64,000 nucleotides of DNA, from assembly GCA_022605955.1 (NCBI GenBank), contig JAKCOZ010000595.1:1-64000 (forward strand). The letters run 5' to 3'. This document shows, piece by piece, positions 61,801-64,000 of the stretch; position 1 is the stretch's first letter, and each line of letters starts with the position of its first letter. A model generated the notes under the pieces. That model saw only the letters and a list, made by a program, of their open reading frames with translations. It searched no databases and was not told where the DNA came from. Position numbers and translations under genes: made by a program. The stretch comes from Rallus limicola (lineage: Eukaryota; Chordata; Aves; Gruiformes; Rallidae).

Positions 61801-62643
61801 TCTCGGCCCTAGCAGACTGCAGTTCAAAACATGCTAAACGTCCAGCAATAACTCCCAAAGTAAAGAAGCTAGGCCTGAAAGGCATAGCTTGTCTGAAACC
61901 TCCTAACAGGACACACAAGCAGACCCTGTCACTTTGGCTCTCAGCCTTTTCCTTTGCCTGGAAAGAGGGAACATGCCTGGAACCTCCTACGGTGCTTTTC
62001 TCGGCCCTAGCAGACTGCAGTTCAAAACATGCTAAACGTCCAGCAATAACTCCCAAAGTAAAGAAGCTAGGCCTGAAAGGCATAGCTTGTCTGAAACCTC
62101 CTAACAGGACACACAAGCAGACCCTGTCACTTTGGCTCTCAGCCTTTTCCTTTGCCTGGAAAGAGGGAACATGCCTGGAACCTCCTACGGTGCTTTTCTG
62201 GGCCCTAGCAGACTGCAGTTCAAAACATGCTAAACGTCCAGCAGTAACTCCCAAAGTAAAGAAGCTAGGCCTGAAAGGCATAGCTTGTCTGAAACCTCCT
62301 AACAGGACACACAAGCAGACCCTGTCACTTTGGCTCTCAGCCTTTTCCTTTGCCTGGAAAGAGGGAACATGCCTGGAACCTCCTACGGTGCTTTTCTCGG
62401 CCCTAGCAGACTGCAGTTCAAAACATGCTAAACGTCCAGCAATAACTCCCAAAGTAAAGAAGCTAGGCCTGAAAGGCATAGCTTGTCTGAAACCTCCTAA
62501 CAGGACACACAAGCAGACCCTGTCACTTTGGCTCTCAGCCTTTTCCTTTGCCTGGAAAGAGGGAACATGCCTGGAACCTCCTACGGTGCTTTTCTCGGCC
62601 CTAGCAGACTGCAGTTCAAAACATGCTAAACGTCCAGCAATAA

Positions 62644-62648
62644 CTCCC
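62644..62648. repeat. Target site duplication, left of LTR copy 2 (CTCCC)
   Basis: It has the same 5 bases and the same position in the monomer as at LTR copy 1. Confidence 0.93.
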
Positions 62649-63237
62649 TGTCGTGGTTTCACCCCGGCTTGGGCCGAGATCCACGCAGCTGCCTGCTCCT
62701 TAAAGTAAAAGAGCAGGAGAAAAGGGAAAAAGGGGAGGGGGGAAACAAGGGAAGGGAAAAGGAAGGGGCAAATAACTCCAAAACCAAGAAACTAAGAGGC
62801 CCGTGGGTTGGGATAAGGATAGTTTACTAAGATAACAGAAAAATAAAATATATACAATGCTAACAGGACTATAGAGCAAAAGAATATGAAAATATTGATA
62901 CACAATGCAGTTTCTCACCGAACCACACAACTCAGGCCGTACCACCCAGAGCCGTCCCGGAACCCGACCGTCCCCCCAAGACCCTCGCGTCCCGGCCGCT
63001 CGCGTCCCGGAACCGCCCCTTCTTCCTCCCATCAGCCCCCCTTTTTCCTGGGCAGGACGTAATTGGCATGGAATACTCTCTTTGGCCCATCTGGGTCACC
63101 TGTCCTGGCATTGACTGTCTGACTGCAACTAAAAACATCAGGGTGTTATCAGCACTGTTTTCATTTTAACTCCCAAACACAGCATTCCATCCGCTGCTAC
63201 AAATGAAATTAACTCTATCCTGACTGAAACCAGGACA
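62649..63237 (-). mobile_element. Solo LTR of an avian endogenous retrovirus, copy 2 (589 bp)
   Basis: It has the same length and orientation as copy 1, and I see no base difference between the two by eye. It lies exactly 6244 bp downstream with the same CTCCC duplication on both sides, so it arose by amplification of the satellite block carrying the LTR. Its purine/G-run tract is at about 62705-62770 and its TATA-like element at 62845-62854. Confidence 0.9.
62705..62770 (+). other. Purine tract with G-quadruplex motif in LTR copy 2
   Basis: This is the copy of the tract in LTR copy 1. The five G-runs that satisfy the quadruplex rule span 62724-62756. Confidence 0.6.
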
Positions 63238-63242
63238 CTCCC
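63238..63242. repeat. Target site duplication, right of LTR copy 2 (CTCCC)
   Basis: This is the matching right-hand 5-bp duplication; satellite resumes immediately after it. Confidence 0.93.
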
Positions 63243-64000
63243 AAAGTAAAGAAGCTAGGCCTGAAAGGCCTAGCTTGTCTGAAACCTCCTAACAGGACAC
63301 ACAAGCAGACCCTGTCACTTTGGCTCTCAGCCTTTTCCTTTGCCTGGAAAGAGGGAACATGCCTGGAACCTCCTACGGTGCTTTTCTCGGCCCTAGCAGA
63401 CTGCAGTTCAAAACATGCTAAACGTCCAGCAATAACTCCCAAAGTAAAGAAGCTAGGCCTGAAAGGCATAGCTTGTCTGAAACCTCCTAACAGGACACAC
63501 AAGCAGACCCTGTCACTTTGGCTCTCAGCCTTTTCCTTTGCCTGGAAAGAGGGAACATGCCTGGAACCTCCTACGGTGCTTTTCTCGGCCCTAGCAGACT
63601 GCAGTTCAAAACATGCTAAACGTCCAGCAATAACTCCCAAAGTAAAGAAGCTAGGCCTGAAAGGCATAGCTTGTCTGAAACCTCCTAACAGGACACACAA
63701 GCAGACCCTGTCACTTTGGCTCTCAGCCTTTTCCTTTGCTTGGAAAGAGGGAACATGCCTGGAACCTCCTACGGTGCTTTTCTCGGCCCTTGCAGACTGC
63801 AGTTCAAAACATGCTAAACGTCCAGCAATAACTCCCAAAGTAAAGAAGCTAGGACTGAAAGGCATAGCTTGTCTGAAACCTCCTAACAGGACACACAAGC
63901 AGACCCTGTCACTTTGGCTCTCAGCCTTTTCCTTTGCCTGGAAAGAGGGAACATGCCTGGAACCTCCTACGGTGCTTTTCTCGGCCCTAGCAGACTGCAG
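63243..64000. repeat. Satellite array to the window end
   Basis: About four 198-bp monomers. The first carries the perfect dyad (63252-63276), as beside LTR copy 1. Within the third the sequence departs from the copy 1 flank: TTGCTTGG at 63735, then CCCTTGCAG and TAGGACTG. The array runs off the window edge mid-monomer. Confidence 0.95.

Larger units (their letters stand above)
56999..62643. repeat. Satellite array between the two LTR copies
   Basis: The segment holds 198-bp monomers. The distance between LTR starts is 6244 bp. Subtracting 589 (LTR) and 5 (target duplication) and adding back two 46-bp deletions leaves 5742 bp, which is 29 x 198 exactly. It contains the 152-bp monomers at 58583-58886 and private variants shared with the array left of LTR copy 1: GCATACCTTG at 59113 (as at 52869), CCCTATCAC at 60541 (as at 54297), and CTCATCC with GGATAGAGG near 61548 (as near 55304). 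No other sequence is present. Confidence 0.95.
59113..63724. repeat. Right copy of the LTR-containing duplication (approximate limits)
   Basis: This is the counterpart of 52869-57480 at an offset of 6244 bp, including the second LTR. Because both copies share the insertion site and neighbouring private variants, this is a duplication of satellite plus LTR, not two insertions. Confidence 0.85.

Noticed and set aside
56405..63237. The two LTRs as the ends of one full-length provirus
   Set aside because: The sequence between them is satellite, not gag/pol/env, and each LTR has its own complete CTCCC duplication. A provirus would have one duplication outside the pair and retroviral coding sequence inside.
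1..64000. Telomere, rDNA or tRNA gene content
   Set aside because: I saw no TTAGGG runs, no rRNA-like segments and no tRNA-like cloverleaf with A/B boxes outside the repeat.
1..64000. Bacterial or phage gene system
   Set aside because: There are no operons, ribosome binding sites or recognisable proteins. The content is eukaryotic satellite plus a vertebrate-type LTR.

Overview
The window is almost entirely one tandem satellite DNA. I find no protein-coding gene and no RNA gene. The monomer is 198 bp, about 49.5% GC, with roughly 317 head-to-tail copies. Each typical copy carries one PstI site, three CpG dinucleotides and one 11-bp dyad symmetry. The only non-satellite DNA is two copies of a 589-bp solo LTR, at 56405-56993 and 62649-63237. 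Its ends and U5-like sequence are of a type I recognise from avian endogenous retroviruses, so I infer a bird genome. A centromeric, pericentromeric or sex-chromosome heterochromatin location is plausible but not shown by the sequence.

Layout. Bases 1-9706 are satellite with very frequent, mostly unique single-base indels, probably poorly polished assembly. From about 9707 onward indels nearly vanish. From 1227 to 16344 the array follows a 38-monomer higher-order repeat (HOR), one copy in the indel-rich part and one largely clean copy. Bases 16345-25478 are a rearranged mosaic of the same variants. From 25479 to about 41711 there are three blocks of a second HOR: a 30-mer of 5939 bp, a 22-mer of 4355 bp that lacks eight monomers, and another 30-mer. 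Bases 41712-56404 are a further mosaic containing 12/13-monomer repeats and a diverged partial copy of the 30-mer.

At the right end an LTR with 5-bp target duplications sits inside the array. It recurs 6244 bp downstream with the same insertion point, the same target duplication and the same private flanking variant. One insertion was therefore duplicated together with the surrounding satellite. The interval between the LTRs also holds a pair of identical 152-bp deletion monomers.

Because 198 is divisible by three, one frame on each strand stays open for thousands of codons (over 5200 on the minus strand). These giant 'proteins' are artefacts of the repeat. The interest of the window lies in satellite evolution (HOR turnover, unequal exchange, LTR co-amplification) and in the assembly-quality boundary. 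I did not find a new enzymatic or defence system.
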